DNA of 47,298 bases. Origin: Planctomycetota bacterium (GTDB taxonomy: Bacteria; Planctomycetota; UBA1135; UBA2386). Shown piece by piece: positions 9,449-18,926 of the stretch. Under the pieces are notes generated by a model that was given only the letters and a program-made list of their open reading frames with translations, searched no databases and was not told the origin of the DNA. How positions within the stretch are numbered: position 1 is the stretch's first letter; each line of letters opens with the position of its first letter. The position numbers were made by a program, and so were the translations under genes. Where the stretch lies: NCBI GenBank assembly GCA_947444055.1, contig CANEYR010000026.1, positions 1-47,298 of the forward strand, in the 5' to 3' direction.

Positions 9449-10771
9449 TCAGACGTTGGTGAAGTGCAACGACTCGGCGAGGCGCGGATCGCGCACTGGC
9501 ACGAGGTTGGTGCGACGGATGTTGAACAGCGTCAAGCCAGCGACGATCGCCATCATGCCGACGAAGCAGCCGAAGTCGGCCCAGTCGATCTGATGCAGGT
9601 AGTCACCAAAGCTATGGGTGAAGCGCGCCACCGCGCCGTCGGCCGCATGCGCGCCGGTGGCCGACGTCGCGTGCTCCGCGTGGGCGCCGCCATGGCCGCC
9701 AGCGTGGGTGCCGCCCGCTTCTGGCAGGATCAAGAACTGCATGTCGAAGCAGTGCATCACCAACAGGAAGATGGCGCCGATCGACAAGCCAACCGGGTGC
9801 CGCTTGACGTTGCGCGACAGCAGGAAGGCGAACGGGAACAGGAAGTGGCCGATCACGAGGATCGTGCCGATCGAGCCCCAGCCGTTCTCGGCGCGGCGCA
9901 GGAACCAGCCGGTCTCTTCGGGCAGGTTCGCGTACCAGATCAGCATGTACTGGCTGAAGTTCGTGTAGGTCCAGAAGACCATGAACGCGAACAGGAACTT
10001 GCCGAGGTCGTGGAAGTGCTCGGTCGTGATGGCGCCCTGCAGATAGCCCTTCGCGCCGAGCCAGCGCGCGAGCAGGATTACGAACGCCGCGAAGCCCATG
10101 AAGCCGCCGGCGAAGTACGTGAGCCCAAAGATCGTGCTGAACCAGTGCGGGTCCAGCGACATGATCCAGTCGAAGGAGGCGAACGTCAGCGACAGGGCGA
10201 ACAGCAGCAGGCCGGGAGCGGCGACGCGCGCCATCTTGAGGCTGAGCGCTGGATCACCGGTCTCGTCCTGCTTGATCGAGTTACCGCGGAAGAACCAGAC
10301 GAGGCCGATCCAGATGGCGAAGTAGATGGCGACGCGGACGAAGAAGAAGGTCGTGTTGAGCCACACGTTCTTGCCCTCGAGCACGCCGTCGGCGGCGTTC
10401 GGCTCAGCCCAGTGGTGGTATAGCTCGCCGAAACCTACGAGCAGCGGGATGAACAGCACCAACATGAAGGGCAGCACGCCCGCAATGTTCTCGGCAAGGC
10501 GGCGCACGACGACGCTCCACCCGGCGCGTGTGATGTGCTGCAGCATCGTGAAGAACAAGGCCCCGAGGCAGATGGCGAGCATGCCCATGTAGCCGACGAG
10601 GTAGGAAAAGTAGAAGTGCGTGCCAGTGGCCCAGGCAGCGCCGATCAGCACGACGCCGACGGCGAGCAGGCCCATCTGGGCCGTGGCGAGGTCGCCATCG
10701 CGGACCTTCGGCGTGACGTGAGGCGCCAGCTGCTGCAGGCTCGGAGCGCTGAGGTGTGCGGTTGCGGTCAT
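9449..10771 (-). CDS. actF: Alternative complex III subunit ActF (integral membrane, NrfD-like)
   Basis: A 440-residue polytopic membrane protein with about ten helices, the second quinol:cytochrome c oxidoreductase membrane subunit and paralogue-like to ActC. Hydrophobic segments alternate with short loops throughout. The stretch SQYMLIWYANLPEETGWF is typical of the family. A His/Ala/Gly-rich insertion at residues ~350-377 (seven or more His) lies in a loop before the last helices. It follows actE by 22 bases and precedes the small His-rich protein. In solved complexes ActF packs against ActC and ActB and may take part in proton translocation. Confidence 0.9.
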   Translation of the reverse strand: MTATAHLSAPSLQQLAPHVTPKVRDGDLATAQMGLLAVGVVLIGAAWATGTHFYFSYLVGYMGMLAICLGALFFTMLQHITRAGWSVVVRRLAENIAGVLPFMLVLFIPLLVGFGELYHHWAEPNAADGVLEGKNVWLNTTFFFVRVAIYFAIWIGLVWFFRGNSIKQDETGDPALSLKMARVAAPGLLLFALSLTFASFDWIMSLDPHWFSTIFGLTYFAGGFMGFAAFVILLARWLGAKGYLQGAITTEHFHDLGKFLFAFMVFWTYTNFSQYMLIWYANLPEETGWFLRRAENGWGSIGTILVIGHFLFPFAFLLSRNVKRHPVGLSIGAIFLLVMHCFDMQFLILPEAGGTHAGGHGGAHAEHATSATGAHAADGAVARFTHSFGDYLHQIDWADFGCFVGMMAIVAGLTLFNIRRTNLVPVRDPRLAESLHFTNV

Positions 10772-10793
10772 TTGCCAGTTCGCTCGGGAAGGG

Positions 10794-11462
10794 TCACTTG
10801 CTCAGGGACTGCAGGGCGCGGACGTAGTGCACGATGGCCCAGCGGTCCTCGACGGAGAGGCGCGCGCCGTAGGCTGGCATCGTGTTCTTGCCGTAGGTGA
10901 TGTTGTCGAACAGTTCGCCGTCGGTCAGATTGGGCACGCGGTTGTCTTTGCCTTCGACGAAATGGAAGTTGGGGATCAACACGGGCCAACGGCGGCCGAC
11001 GAGGCCATGGCCCAGCGGGCCGTTGCCACCTTGGCCGGAATGGCCGTGGCAGATCGAGCAGTGGATTTCGAAGCGTTCGCGGCCGCGGTCGATGGCCGAG
11101 ACTTCACGGCCGAGCACGGTGAACTTGGTGGTCAGCGGCAACGGGTTCTGCTTCACCAGGGCGCCGCTGGCGTCTTTGTGCAGCAGATCTGGGTTTGGCA
11201 ACGAGCCGCGCGCGACGACCAGGGTCTTGCCGAGCGGGTCGATCGAAGCTGGGTCGTTGACTGGCAGACGCATGGCCCGGCCGTCCGGCCAACCAGCGAA
11301 GTCAGCATGCGATTGCGCCCGGAACTTCGGTTGGAAGTCCATGTCGAGCACGAGGTGTACCGGCGGGTCGGTGGAGATGCCGCCGCGCATGCAACCCGCG
11401 AAGGCGAGCGGCAGCGCTGCGAGCAGAGCCAAGGCGGCTTTGGTGAAGTTCGACTTGGTCAT
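10794..11462 (-). CDS. actE: Alternative complex III subunit ActE (monohaem cytochrome c lipoprotein)
   Basis: A 222-residue periplasmic cytochrome c. The signal sequence ends in LAFAGC, giving a lipidated Cys24; Phe at -3 is a little unusual for a lipobox. A single haem site CSICH (135-139) is followed by a probable Met ligand in KNTMPAYGA. The mono-haem subunit passes electrons from the ActA pentahaem chain to the oxidase or a soluble carrier. ATG at 11462 is preceded by GGAGG 8 bases upstream, which lies inside the end of actD; the two genes are three bases apart. Confidence 0.92.
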   Translation of the reverse strand: MTKSNFTKAALALLAALPLAFAGCMRGGISTDPPVHLVLDMDFQPKFRAQSHADFAGWPDGRAMRLPVNDPASIDPLGKTLVVARGSLPNPDLLHKDASGALVKQNPLPLTTKFTVLGREVSAIDRGRERFEIHCSICHGHSGQGGNGPLGHGLVGRRWPVLIPNFHFVEGKDNRVPNLTDGELFDNITYGKNTMPAYGARLSVEDRWAIVHYVRALQSLSK

Positions 11463-11465
11463 CGT

Positions 11466-12002
11466 TCAATCCTCCACGACGGCGACGTTCTTGCCGCCGA
11501 TGCTCTCGAGGAAGCGCACGGTTTGCTGGCTGTCGAACTTGGGGTCCGTGGCCTCGATCGACAGGAAGAACCGGTCGTCGGTGACACGCCAGAACGTCTT
11601 GTGCGTGAAGATCGGGTGATTGAGGCGCGGCAGTTTGTTGAGTCCAAACATGCCGAACACCGCACCGAATCCCGACAGCAGCACCATCAGTTCGAAGGTC
11701 ACCGGGATCGTGGTCGGCCACGCGTAGGGTTCCTTGCCGGCAACCCACATGGTGTAGTCGACATCGTTCATCCACCACATCATCAACTGCGCGAGGAGGA
11801 TGCCGGTCATGCCGCAGCAGATGACAATCCAACCGAGATGGCTCTGCCCCTGGCGCAGTGCCTTGTCGAGACCGTGCACAGGGAAGGGCGTGTGCGCGTC
11901 AACCCGCGTGTAACCCTGGGCCGTGGTCTTCTCGGCGGCTTGGTAGATGGCACTCGCCGATTCGAACTCGGCGACGATGCCCCACTTGTCAGTGCTTGCC
12001 AT
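11466..12002 (-). CDS. actD: Alternative complex III subunit ActD (DUF3341)
   Basis: A 178-residue DUF3341 protein. It has a cytoplasmic N-terminal alpha/beta part ([20 protein letters not shown]), two transmembrane helices at about 78-100 and 125-147, and a C-terminal region with [22 protein letters not shown]. The start at ATG 12002 is chosen because AGGAG lies six bases upstream (12009-12013) and the following MASTDKWG begins the conserved domain. An upstream in-frame start at 12059 would add a low-complexity TRTTTAR tail. The gene overlaps the actC stop by 14 bases. ActD is a structural membrane subunit without cofactors. Confidence 0.9.
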   Translation of the reverse strand: MASTDKWGIVAEFESASAIYQAAEKTTAQGYTRVDAHTPFPVHGLDKALRQGQSHLGWIVICCGMTGILLAQLMMWWMNDVDYTMWVAGKEPYAWPTTIPVTFELMVLLSGFGAVFGMFGLNKLPRLNHPIFTHKTFWRVTDDRFFLSIEATDPKFDSQQTVRFLESIGGKNVAVVED

Positions 12003-13449
12003 GGTGAGCTCCTGCGGGGTGCGCGCCGTGGTGGTTCGTGTCGTGCGCAGTTGGACCATGCCCGTAGTGCGGGTTGGCCTCTGGCATGACGCCCTTCACT
12101 TCGCTGATCGCGAGGATCGGCAGGAAGCGGCAGAAGAGGAGGAAGAAGGTGAAGAACAACCCGAAGCTGCCGGCGTAGGTCAGGATGTCGATCAGCGTCG
12201 GTGTGAAGTAACCCCAACTCGACGGCAGGAAGTCGCGGTTGAGCGACGAGATCGTGATCACGAACCGTTCGAACCACATCCCGATGTTGACGAAGATCGA
12301 GATGACGAACAGCACCATCGGGCTGCGCCGCATGCTGCGGAACCAGAAGAGCTGCGGACTGATCACGTTGCACGAGACCATGATCCAGTAGGCCCACCAG
12401 TAGGGACCGGTCGCGCGGTTGATGAAGCAGAACTGCTCGTATTCCGAACCGCTGTACCACGCGATGAAGAACTCCATCCCGTAGGCGTAGCCAACCATGG
12501 TGCCGGTCAGCAGGAGGATCTTCGCGATGTTGTCGAGGTGGTTGAGCGTGATCAGCTGATGCAAGCCGAGCCACTGCCGCGCTGGAATCATCAGGGTCAG
12601 CACCATGCCGAACCCCGAGAAGATGGCGCCGGCCACGAAGTAAGGCGGGAAGATCGTCGAGTGCCAACCGGGCAACAAGGACACCGCGAAGTCGAAGGAG
12701 ACGATCGAGTGCACCGACAAGACGAGTGGCGTGCTCAGACCGGCGAGGATCAGGTAGGCCTTCTCGTAGTGGATCCAGTGGCGGTTGCTACCGTGCCAGC
12801 CGAACGCAAACAGGCCATAGGCGCGCGCGGCAACCGTGCGGCCGGCCTTCATCGCGCGATCGCGGAAGGTGGCAAGGTCGGGAATCAGGCCGACGAACCA
12901 GAACAACGACGAGATCGTGAAGTAGGTGCTGACCGCGAACACGTCCCAGAGCAGCGGGCTCTTGAAGTTCGGCCACATCGACATCTGGTTGGGCAGTGGG
13001 AACACCCAGTAGATGACCCAGATGCGTCCGACGTGGATCGCCGGAAAGATGCCCGCGGCCATGACCGCAAAGATGGTCATGGCCTCCGACGCGCGGTTGA
13101 TCGACGTGCGCCACTTCTGTCGGAACAGGAAGAGGATGGCGCTGATCAGCGTGCCGGCGTGGCCAATGCCGATCCAGAAGACGAAGTTGACGATGGGCCA
13201 GCCCCAGCCGACCGGGATGTTGTTACCCCAGACACCGACGCCGGTGAAGACTAGGTAACCGATCATCGCGCCGAGGTTGAGCAGCAGCGCGATGGCGATG
13301 CCGAACATCAGATACCAGCCGCGCGGTGTCGTCTTCTCGGCGACGCCCGCGATCAGGTTGGTGATCGACGCGAAGTCGTTCTTGCCCTCGACGAGCGGCG
13401 CCCGGACCAGGGCATTTTCCGGCTCGTCGACTACTGGAATGGCGGTCAT
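11989..13449 (-). CDS. actC: Alternative complex III subunit ActC (NrfD/PsrC-like quinol-binding)
   Basis: A 486-residue polytopic membrane protein of the NrfD/PsrC family with about ten helices. It is regarded as the quinol-oxidising membrane subunit next to the ActB iron-sulfur chain. Recognisable stretches are [24 protein letters not shown] near the N-terminus and [22 protein letters not shown] in the middle. The last 30 residues are a histidine-rich tail ([26 protein letters not shown]) absent from the core fold. It is placed 4 bases after actB, and its 3' end overlaps actD. Confidence 0.94.
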   Translation of the reverse strand: MTAIPVVDEPENALVRAPLVEGKNDFASITNLIAGVAEKTTPRGWYLMFGIAIALLLNLGAMIGYLVFTGVGVWGNNIPVGWGWPIVNFVFWIGIGHAGTLISAILFLFRQKWRTSINRASEAMTIFAVMAAGIFPAIHVGRIWVIYWVFPLPNQMSMWPNFKSPLLWDVFAVSTYFTISSLFWFVGLIPDLATFRDRAMKAGRTVAARAYGLFAFGWHGSNRHWIHYEKAYLILAGLSTPLVLSVHSIVSFDFAVSLLPGWHSTIFPPYFVAGAIFSGFGMVLTLMIPARQWLGLHQLITLNHLDNIAKILLLTGTMVGYAYGMEFFIAWYSGSEYEQFCFINRATGPYWWAYWIMVSCNVISPQLFWFRSMRRSPMVLFVISIFVNIGMWFERFVITISSLNRDFLPSSWGYFTPTLIDILTYAGSFGLFFTFFLLFCRFLPILAISEVKGVMPEANPHYGHGPTAHDTNHHGAHPAGAHHGKH

Positions 13450-13453
13450 CAGA

Positions 13454-16400
13454 TCAGCCCAGCTCGGTTTGGAGTTCGGGGTTGGGGTTGCGCACGCGGC
13501 CGAGGTACGTCGTTCTCGGCTTCGTGTTCAGCTCGGACAGCAGTCCGTAGTTGAGGTCGAGGTTGGCGAGCTTGTGCACGGCACTCGTCTTCTCAAGCAA
13601 GTTGCCAAAGGTGATCGCTTGCGTCGGACACGCCTGCGCGCACGCAGTGGTGACTGCCACGTCGTCCTTGCCGTCGCCGATCTTCTTGCCGGAGAGCTTG
13701 GCTTGGATGCGGCCGCCGTTGATGCGCTGCACGCAGTAGGTGCACTTCTCCATCACGCCGCGGCTGCGCACAGTGACGTCCGGATTGAACGCCATGCGCT
13801 TGGTGTCTGGCGTGTTGCCGATGTAGTCGAGGTAGTTGTAGCGGCGCACCTTGTAGGGGCAGTTGTTGCTGCAGTAGCGCGTGCCGATGCAACGGTTGTA
13901 GACCATGTCGTTCAGCCCATCGGGGCTGTGCGTGGTCGCGGCGACTGGGCACACCGATTCGCACGGTGCGTTCTCACACTGCATGCACGGGATCGGCATG
14001 TTCGCAACCTGCGGGTCCTCGGCCATGGACAGACGGTCGTCCATCGAGGCGTCGAGGCCTGGCACGCGCGAGCTGAAGTAGCGGTCGGTGCGGATCCAGA
14101 ACATCTCGCGGTTGCGGCGCACCTGGATCTTGCCGACCATCGCGATGTTGTTCTCGGCCACGCAGGCGACCATGCAGGCACTGCAACCAGTGCAGGCGTT
14201 GAGGTCGATGACCATGCCCCACTGGTAGGGTGACTTCATCACCTCGGGGTCCTTGCGCGCCGGGTCGTAGCGTTCTGTCCACAGCGACTTGTTGAGGTCA
14301 GCCTCCTTCTTGCCATGTAGGGCCGCGGCTTTGTCCAGGGGCGACATCTTGGGTGCCCACCGTGAGTCCGAGGCGTTCTGCGCGCTGGTCGCTTCGCGAA
14401 CGATGGCGCGACCGATCATCGTGCCCTGTTCTTGCGTGCAGACGAGGTCGTAGCGGCCTTGACCGCGCGTGACTTGCGCGCCAGTGATCACCCACTGACC
14501 ACCTTCGCGCAGTGGGTAGGCGTTGAAGCCGGTGTTCTGGGCGACCTTGCAAGCCTCTGGCAGTGTGCGGCCCCAGCCGAGCGTGATCGTCACGCTGTCA
14601 TCGGCATGGCCCGGAATGATCCACGCCGGAATGTTGAGCTGCACCGGCATGCCCTTCACGGTCGCGACCACCGTCAGCATGTCGCCGTTCTCCACCTTGA
14701 GTTGGCGCGCGGTCGCCATGCTGATCTGCGCGGCGTTGTCCCACGTCAGTTTGGTGAGCGGCTCGGGAATCTCCTGCATCCACGAGTTGTTGGCGAAGCG
14801 GCCGTCGCCCATCTTCACGCAGCCGCGCAGCACGATCTCGGTGCCGGTGGCCTTCGGGTGCTTCTCGACGCCGCTCGTGATCGCTGCCGCGTTGAGCGTC
14901 ACCGTTTCGTTGGCGAACTCGGTGCCTGCGACCAAGCCCTCATGCAGCGCCTTCGGCCACCAGTTGGTCGCGAAGTCCGCTGCCTGCACCTTGGCCTGCC
15001 AGTGGCTCTTCACGAGTTCGTAGCCGAACGTCGTATCGCGGGCGGCGACTAGGTTGGGCGCGTTGGCGTCCTGGTTGAGGAAGCCGAGGAACTCGAGGGC
15101 GCTGACGCCACCGTGCAGCGGGGCGACCAGTGGCTGTTGCAGCGACAACGTGCCGTCGTGCGCAACCGCATCACCCCAGCACTCGAGGTCGTGCGCGAGC
15201 GGCAGGTGCCAATCGCACAGGCGGCCGGTTTCGTCGTCGTGGGAACCGACGTGGATCGCCGTCTTCGGCTTCTTGCCCTTGAGGAGCTCGCCAAACTTGA
15301 GGTCGGCCGGTGCGTCGTAGACCGGGTTGGTGCCAAGGCAGACGAGCACGGAGCAGGTGCCTTTGTCGATGGCACTCGCCAGTTCTTGAATCGAACTGAC
15401 GCTGCTTTGGGCCAAGCCCTCGGGCATCGCCGTGTAGCGCACGGTTTGGTTGACGCAGCCAAGCGCTTGGTTGATCGCATGCACGATCGCGTGCACGGCG
15501 GCGGGTTGGCGCGGGCCGACCGTGATCAGGCAGCGGCCGCGAGTTGCTTGCAAATCGCGGGCGACGATCTCGACCCACTTCTTGCCGTTCTTCTCGAACG
15601 CTGCTGGGGAATGCGCGGCGAGCACTCGCTCCAGTTCGCTGCCGGCGCCAACACCGAGGGCCTTGGCAAGGGCGAAGGCGACGGCGCCGATGTCGCTGCT
15701 CTTCGTACGGAAGCGATGGTCGGCGGCGGTGCCGGTCGTCGTGTAGGTCGACTCGACGACGTAGAGGCGCGAGAGCGGCTTGCTCTTGAGCTTTTCCTTG
15801 TCAGGAGCGCGGCGCGACTCCGCCCATTGGCGGGCGTGACGCAGGCTGTTGCCATCGGCGGCAAGGAAGTCACTGTCGAGCGCGACGACGACGTCGGCCT
15901 TGGTGAAGTCGAGATGCGTGGCGCAGGCGCGGCCAAACGCCATTTGCGCGCCAGCCAGCTCGTTGTCGGTGTGCAGCGCGTTCCACGAGTGGAACTTGGC
16001 CTTGGGCAAGCTGCCGTTCTTCATGCGCGCGATCGCGGCGAGCAGCGATGGCGAGGAACTCGGCGGCATCAGCACGTGGAGGCCTTCGCCCTGCTTGACG
16101 CTGACCAACTCCTTCGCTGCCTCCTGCATCCACTTGTCGAACTCTGCCCAGACGTTGACCTTCGGGTGCGCGTGAGCACCGTGGCCAGCATGAGCGCCGT
16201 GGTCGTCGTGGGACTCGGCTGCCGCCGCCTTACTCATCGGGCCGCGCGCTTCGCGGCTGCGACCCGGGTCGTAGAGCTGGATCAGCTCCGCTTGCAGTTG
16301 CAGGTCCGAACCGCCGAGGCTGCTCGGGTGTCCGGGGTTGCCGTCGATCTTGGTGGGTCGGCCATCGCTGCTCTTCACCAAGACACCGATGCCGTAGCCA

Positions 16401-16708
16401 CCGCGCACGATCGTGGTCGCATACAGCTGCGGCAGGCCAGGCTGGAAGCCCTCCGGCCGCTTGTTGAATGGCAGGATCTTGGTCACCGGCTTGCGGCAAC
16501 TCGTCATGCCCGCGAGCGCCACCGAGGCGGCGACCGCACTGAGGAAGCCGCGGCGTGAGACATCGTCCGGCGCTTCGGTGATGCCCTCCGGGAACTCGCG
16601 CGCCAAGGTCTGTTGGAACTCGGGCGAGTTCTCCAATTGGCCGAGGCTGCGCCAGTAGATCGGGGTCTCGTTCATGGTCGACACGGGCTCCGTCGGAACG
16701 CTGGTCAT
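13454..16708 (-). CDS. actB: Alternative complex III subunit ActB (molybdopterin-like plus Fe-S)
   Basis: A 1084-residue periplasmic iron-sulfur protein. A twin-arginine signal ([12 protein letters not shown]) lies near residue 51. The first ~750 residues form a molybdopterin-oxidoreductase-like domain, which in this family carries no Mo cofactor. The C-terminal third is a ferredoxin-type domain with cysteine sets [37 protein letters not shown] and CTYC...CAQACP, which hold four Fe-S clusters in known complexes. Residues ~163-182 form a His-rich insertion ([16 protein letters not shown]). ATG at 16708 overlaps the actA stop by four bases (ATGA); GTG at 16717 is an alternative. ActB carries electrons from quinol to the ActA haems. 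Confidence 0.95.
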   Translation of the reverse strand: MTSVPTEPVSTMNETPIYWRSLGQLENSPEFQQTLAREFPEGITEAPDDVSRRGFLSAVAASVALAGMTSCRKPVTKILPFNKRPEGFQPGLPQLYATTIVRGGYGIGVLVKSSDGRPTKIDGNPGHPSSLGGSDLQLQAELIQLYDPGRSREARGPMSKAAAAESHDDHGAHAGHGAHAHPKVNVWAEFDKWMQEAAKELVSVKQGEGLHVLMPPSSSPSLLAAIARMKNGSLPKAKFHSWNALHTDNELAGAQMAFGRACATHLDFTKADVVVALDSDFLAADGNSLRHARQWAESRRAPDKEKLKSKPLSRLYVVESTYTTTGTAADHRFRTKSSDIGAVAFALAKALGVGAGSELERVLAAHSPAAFEKNGKKWVEIVARDLQATRGRCLITVGPRQPAAVHAIVHAINQALGCVNQTVRYTAMPEGLAQSSVSSIQELASAIDKGTCSVLVCLGTNPVYDAPADLKFGELLKGKKPKTAIHVGSHDDETGRLCDWHLPLAHDLECWGDAVAHDGTLSLQQPLVAPLHGGVSALEFLGFLNQDANAPNLVAARDTTFGYELVKSHWQAKVQAADFATNWWPKALHEGLVAGTEFANETVTLNAAAITSGVEKHPKATGTEIVLRGCVKMGDGRFANNSWMQEIPEPLTKLTWDNAAQISMATARQLKVENGDMLTVVATVKGMPVQLNIPAWIIPGHADDSVTITLGWGRTLPEACKVAQNTGFNAYPLREGGQWVITGAQVTRGQGRYDLVCTQEQGTMIGRAIVREATSAQNASDSRWAPKMSPLDKAAALHGKKEADLNKSLWTERYDPARKDPEVMKSPYQWGMVIDLNACTGCSACMVACVAENNIAMVGKIQVRRNREMFWIRTDRYFSSRVPGLDASMDDRLSMAEDPQVANMPIPCMQCENAPCESVCPVAATTHSPDGLNDMVYNRCIGTRYCSNNCPYKVRRYNYLDYIGNTPDTKRMAFNPDVTVRSRGVMEKCTYCVQRINGGRIQAKLSGKKIGDGKDDVAVTTACAQACPTQAITFGNLLEKTSAVHKLANLDLNYGLLSELNTKPRTTYLGRVRNPNPELQTELG

Positions 16709-17382
16709 CGGTGGCACGCCGAGCAGTGGGTCGGTGGATTCAAAGCTGGCGGGTTGTCACCCTGCCACGCGAGCAACTTCTTCGCCGCCGCGATGCTGGG
16801 TGCATCGGGTGTCCAATCCATCTTGGTGGTGAGCGTACCGGTCGGGCGAATGTGCGAGCTGGCATCGCGGTGGCACTCAAGGCACCAGCCCATGCTGAGC
16901 GGCTCGACCTGGCGCACGATCTCCATTTCGTCGACGCGGCCATGGCAACTCGCACAGCCAACCCCGGCGCGCAGATGCACCGCGTGGTTGAAGTAGGCGT
17001 AGTCTGGCAGCAGGTGAACCTTCACCCACTCGATCGGCGGGCCGTCACCCTTGCCGGTGCCGTACGCCGCGTGCAGCGGTTGCAGCACGAGACTGGTCTT
17101 CTTGACGTCTTTGTGGCACCCGTAACACGTCGCCGCGTCGGGAATCGTTGCCGCCGGACCGTCCTCCACCATGCGGTGGCAGTAGCGACAGTCCATCCCC
17201 AACGTGCCCGCGTGCAGCTTGTGGCTGTACGGGATCGGTTGGTAGGGCTGGTAGCCGACGTCAGTGTGCTTCGGTGAGAACCAGAAGGAGACGACGAAGA
17301 CCACGAACAGACCGGTTGCAGCTGCGCCGAGAGCCAGCATGGCAGGCAGCTTGTTGGTCCACTTTGGGAACAGGACGGTCAA
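16705..17382 (-). CDS. actA: Alternative complex III subunit ActA (pentahaem cytochrome c)
   Basis: A 225-residue membrane-anchored multihaem cytochrome. One N-terminal helix (about 14-36) precedes five CxxCH sites: CRYCH (65-69), CYGCH (86-90), CASCH (143-147), CLECH (167-171) and CSACH (220-224). The fifth haem motif is one residue from the C-terminus. Five haems is the number known for ActA. It is first in the operon and accepts electrons from ActB. The start is TTG at 17382, supported by GGAGG about nine bases upstream. About 260 bases of non-coding DNA precede it. Confidence 0.94.
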   Translation of the reverse strand: MTVLFPKWTNKLPAMLALGAAATGLFVVFVVSFWFSPKHTDVGYQPYQPIPYSHKLHAGTLGMDCRYCHRMVEDGPAATIPDAATCYGCHKDVKKTSLVLQPLHAAYGTGKGDGPPIEWVKVHLLPDYAYFNHAVHLRAGVGCASCHGRVDEMEIVRQVEPLSMGWCLECHRDASSHIRPTGTLTTKMDWTPDAPSIAAAKKLLAWQGDNPPALNPPTHCSACHR

Positions 17383-17547
17383 GGTGGATCCCCTCCGCGT
17401 GTTGGGGATAGATTACGGTCGCAAGAAATCAGCTAGGCTGAAACACGTGTCGCCGCCTCTCGACTCGTTCGCCAGCAGCCGTAAACCGGTTGGCTGTCGG
17501 AGAACAAGACCGCGAGGGCACGTGCGGTCAGCCCCAAAAGGGCAACC

Positions 17548-17577
17548 CCTGTAAAAGATTGACCGACCTGGGTCAAT
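17548..17577 (-). promoter_or_regulatory. Candidate promoter and palindromic operator of the act-cox operon
   Basis: A perfect inverted repeat, attgacc (17558-17564) and ggtcaat (17571-17577) with a 6-base spacer, lies about 175 bases before actA. On the minus strand its outer arm supplies a TTGACC -35-like hexamer. After exactly 17 bases comes TACAGG, a poor -10 match. The TTGAC...GTCAA symmetry resembles CRP/FNR-superfamily sites, though the spacing is not that of a canonical FNR box. The rest of the 17383-17644 gap shows a short gccc/gggc hairpin near 17531-17543 and no gene I can support. Promoter and operator calls are inference. Confidence 0.35.
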
Positions 17578-17644
17578 TTCAGACTTCCTAGAATCGCCTT
17601 GAAAGCAGTTCAGAGTTGTCGCTGCGATGTCGCCAGATGTCGCC

Positions 17645-18805
17645 CTACCAGCGAACGTTGGCTTGCACAAACTTCAGCAGCGAGGGCATGACGAGCGCGT
17701 GCGCGCGGGGGTTGGCGTGCGGATCGGCGGGTGTGACCCACAACTGCTCGTCCGGCGTGCCGCGAAGCGCTGGCAGCACGTCAAGAAAGGCAATGTTGGC
17801 AGCCGCGCAGTCCGCCGCGACTAGGTCGTGAATTTTCTGGAAGGGGTAGTAGGCACCGGGCGCGAGGCCCTGCAAGAACGGCCAAAGAACGACCAGGAAA
17901 GGGATCGATTGAGCGTCGCACCAGGCCTTGGCTGCGCGCAGTGATTGCTGTGGAACACCTTGTGCCCACATGGCTTCGAACGGCTTATCAGAAACATGGT
18001 AGAGCCCACCCGCTAGGCCCTCCGCCTTCGGTAACCGGAGCAGTTCGTCGACCCAGTCGAGCTTCGGATCGAGGTCCAACGGACTTCGCCCGAAGACGCC
18101 AGCGACGAGGTCGAGCACGCGACTGCCGGTGTTGGGAGACGGGCCGAGCAGTTGCAAACCGCTGCTCGGGATGAGGTCGTTGAGGCAGATGGTCAGGACC
18201 ACGGCGTCTGGTTGGAAGGTATGGAAGCGGTGCTTCAGGCCAAACCAATACTCATCCACGCAGACGGTGCCAGCCGCGCCGCAGTTGACGGTGCGCACGT
18301 CACTGCCGGACTTGCGCAGTTCGTTTTCAAGCAGACGAACCCAGCCTAGTTCTTCCGGAATGCCCCAGCCGAAGGTGAACGAGTCGCCGAGGCAGACGAT
18401 GCGGCGTTGGCCCTGCGGCTTGGCTTTGGCTAGGTCTTCCCGTTCGCGTATGCCGGCCGAGTTGATGTGAACCTCGACACGGCCCTGCGCATCCAGCCAG
18501 TCGCGCCGAAGGCGGTCGTTGTCGGTGTAGCAGAGGAAGAAGGACTGGTTGGCGGCGAACATGAACCGGTCGCGGTTCATCGGCAATGGCGGTGGCACCG
18601 GCACGATCTGGCGGCGTTCCAGACCTTGCAGGAAGTCGACGGGCTGACCGTCGGCGGTCGCGTAGCTGAGTTGACCGAGAGCGGGCTTGGGGCTGACAAA
18701 GAGTCGCAAGAAGCCTTCGGCAACCAGGACAGCGAACAGCGTCGTGATCGCGATCAGAGCGGCGATGGCGATGATGCTAGGACGTCGTTTGGCTGAACGC
18801 TGCAT
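17645..18805 (-). CDS. Membrane-anchored SGNH/GDSL hydrolase
   Basis: A 386-residue protein with one N-terminal transmembrane helix (about 10-36) and an extracytoplasmic SGNH hydrolase domain. Block I is CLGDSFTFGWG (nucleophile Ser142). An Asn-containing block (LTICLNDLIPSS) follows, and the catalytic Asp-x-His lies near the C-terminus (Asp361, His363, in DPHANPRAH). The fold is shared by acyl esterases and by polysaccharide O-acetylation enzymes. It is divergent from the carbamoyltransferase gene at 18927, and such hydrolases are often found beside SxtI/SxtJ/SxtK-like sets. A role in modifying the same glycan or lipid is possible but not shown. Confidence 0.85.
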   Translation of the reverse strand: MQRSAKRRPSIIAIAALIAITTLFAVLVAEGFLRLFVSPKPALGQLSYATADGQPVDFLQGLERRQIVPVPPPLPMNRDRFMFAANQSFFLCYTDNDRLRRDWLDAQGRVEVHINSAGIREREDLAKAKPQGQRRIVCLGDSFTFGWGIPEELGWVRLLENELRKSGSDVRTVNCGAAGTVCVDEYWFGLKHRFHTFQPDAVVLTICLNDLIPSSGLQLLGPSPNTGSRVLDLVAGVFGRSPLDLDPKLDWVDELLRLPKAEGLAGGLYHVSDKPFEAMWAQGVPQQSLRAAKAWCDAQSIPFLVVLWPFLQGLAPGAYYPFQKIHDLVAADCAAANIAFLDVLPALRGTPDEQLWVTPADPHANPRAHALVMPSLLKFVQANVRW

Positions 18806-18926
18806 GCCAGCAGCCTAGCCTCATCTTGGCTACCGAGCAGAATCTCGTAGCCCATTGGCCAGTGTGGGGCAGAATCCTCAGCCCGAATTCTCGCGCGCGG
18901 TCCACTCTCGTCGGTGCCGACGACTC

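Noticed and set aside
15113..16558. 481-codon open frame antisense to actB
   Set aside because: Shadow of a conserved Fe-S protein gene; product is Arg/Ala/Val-rich without domains.
17558..17594. Plus-strand promoter using TTGACC and TAGAAT
   Set aside because: The two hexamers are 24 bases apart and would drive transcription into the 3' end of a minus-strand gene.
17413..17670. 85-codon open frame in the gap before actA
   Set aside because: No family resemblance, no good ribosome-binding site, and it covers the palindrome and overlaps the SGNH gene end.
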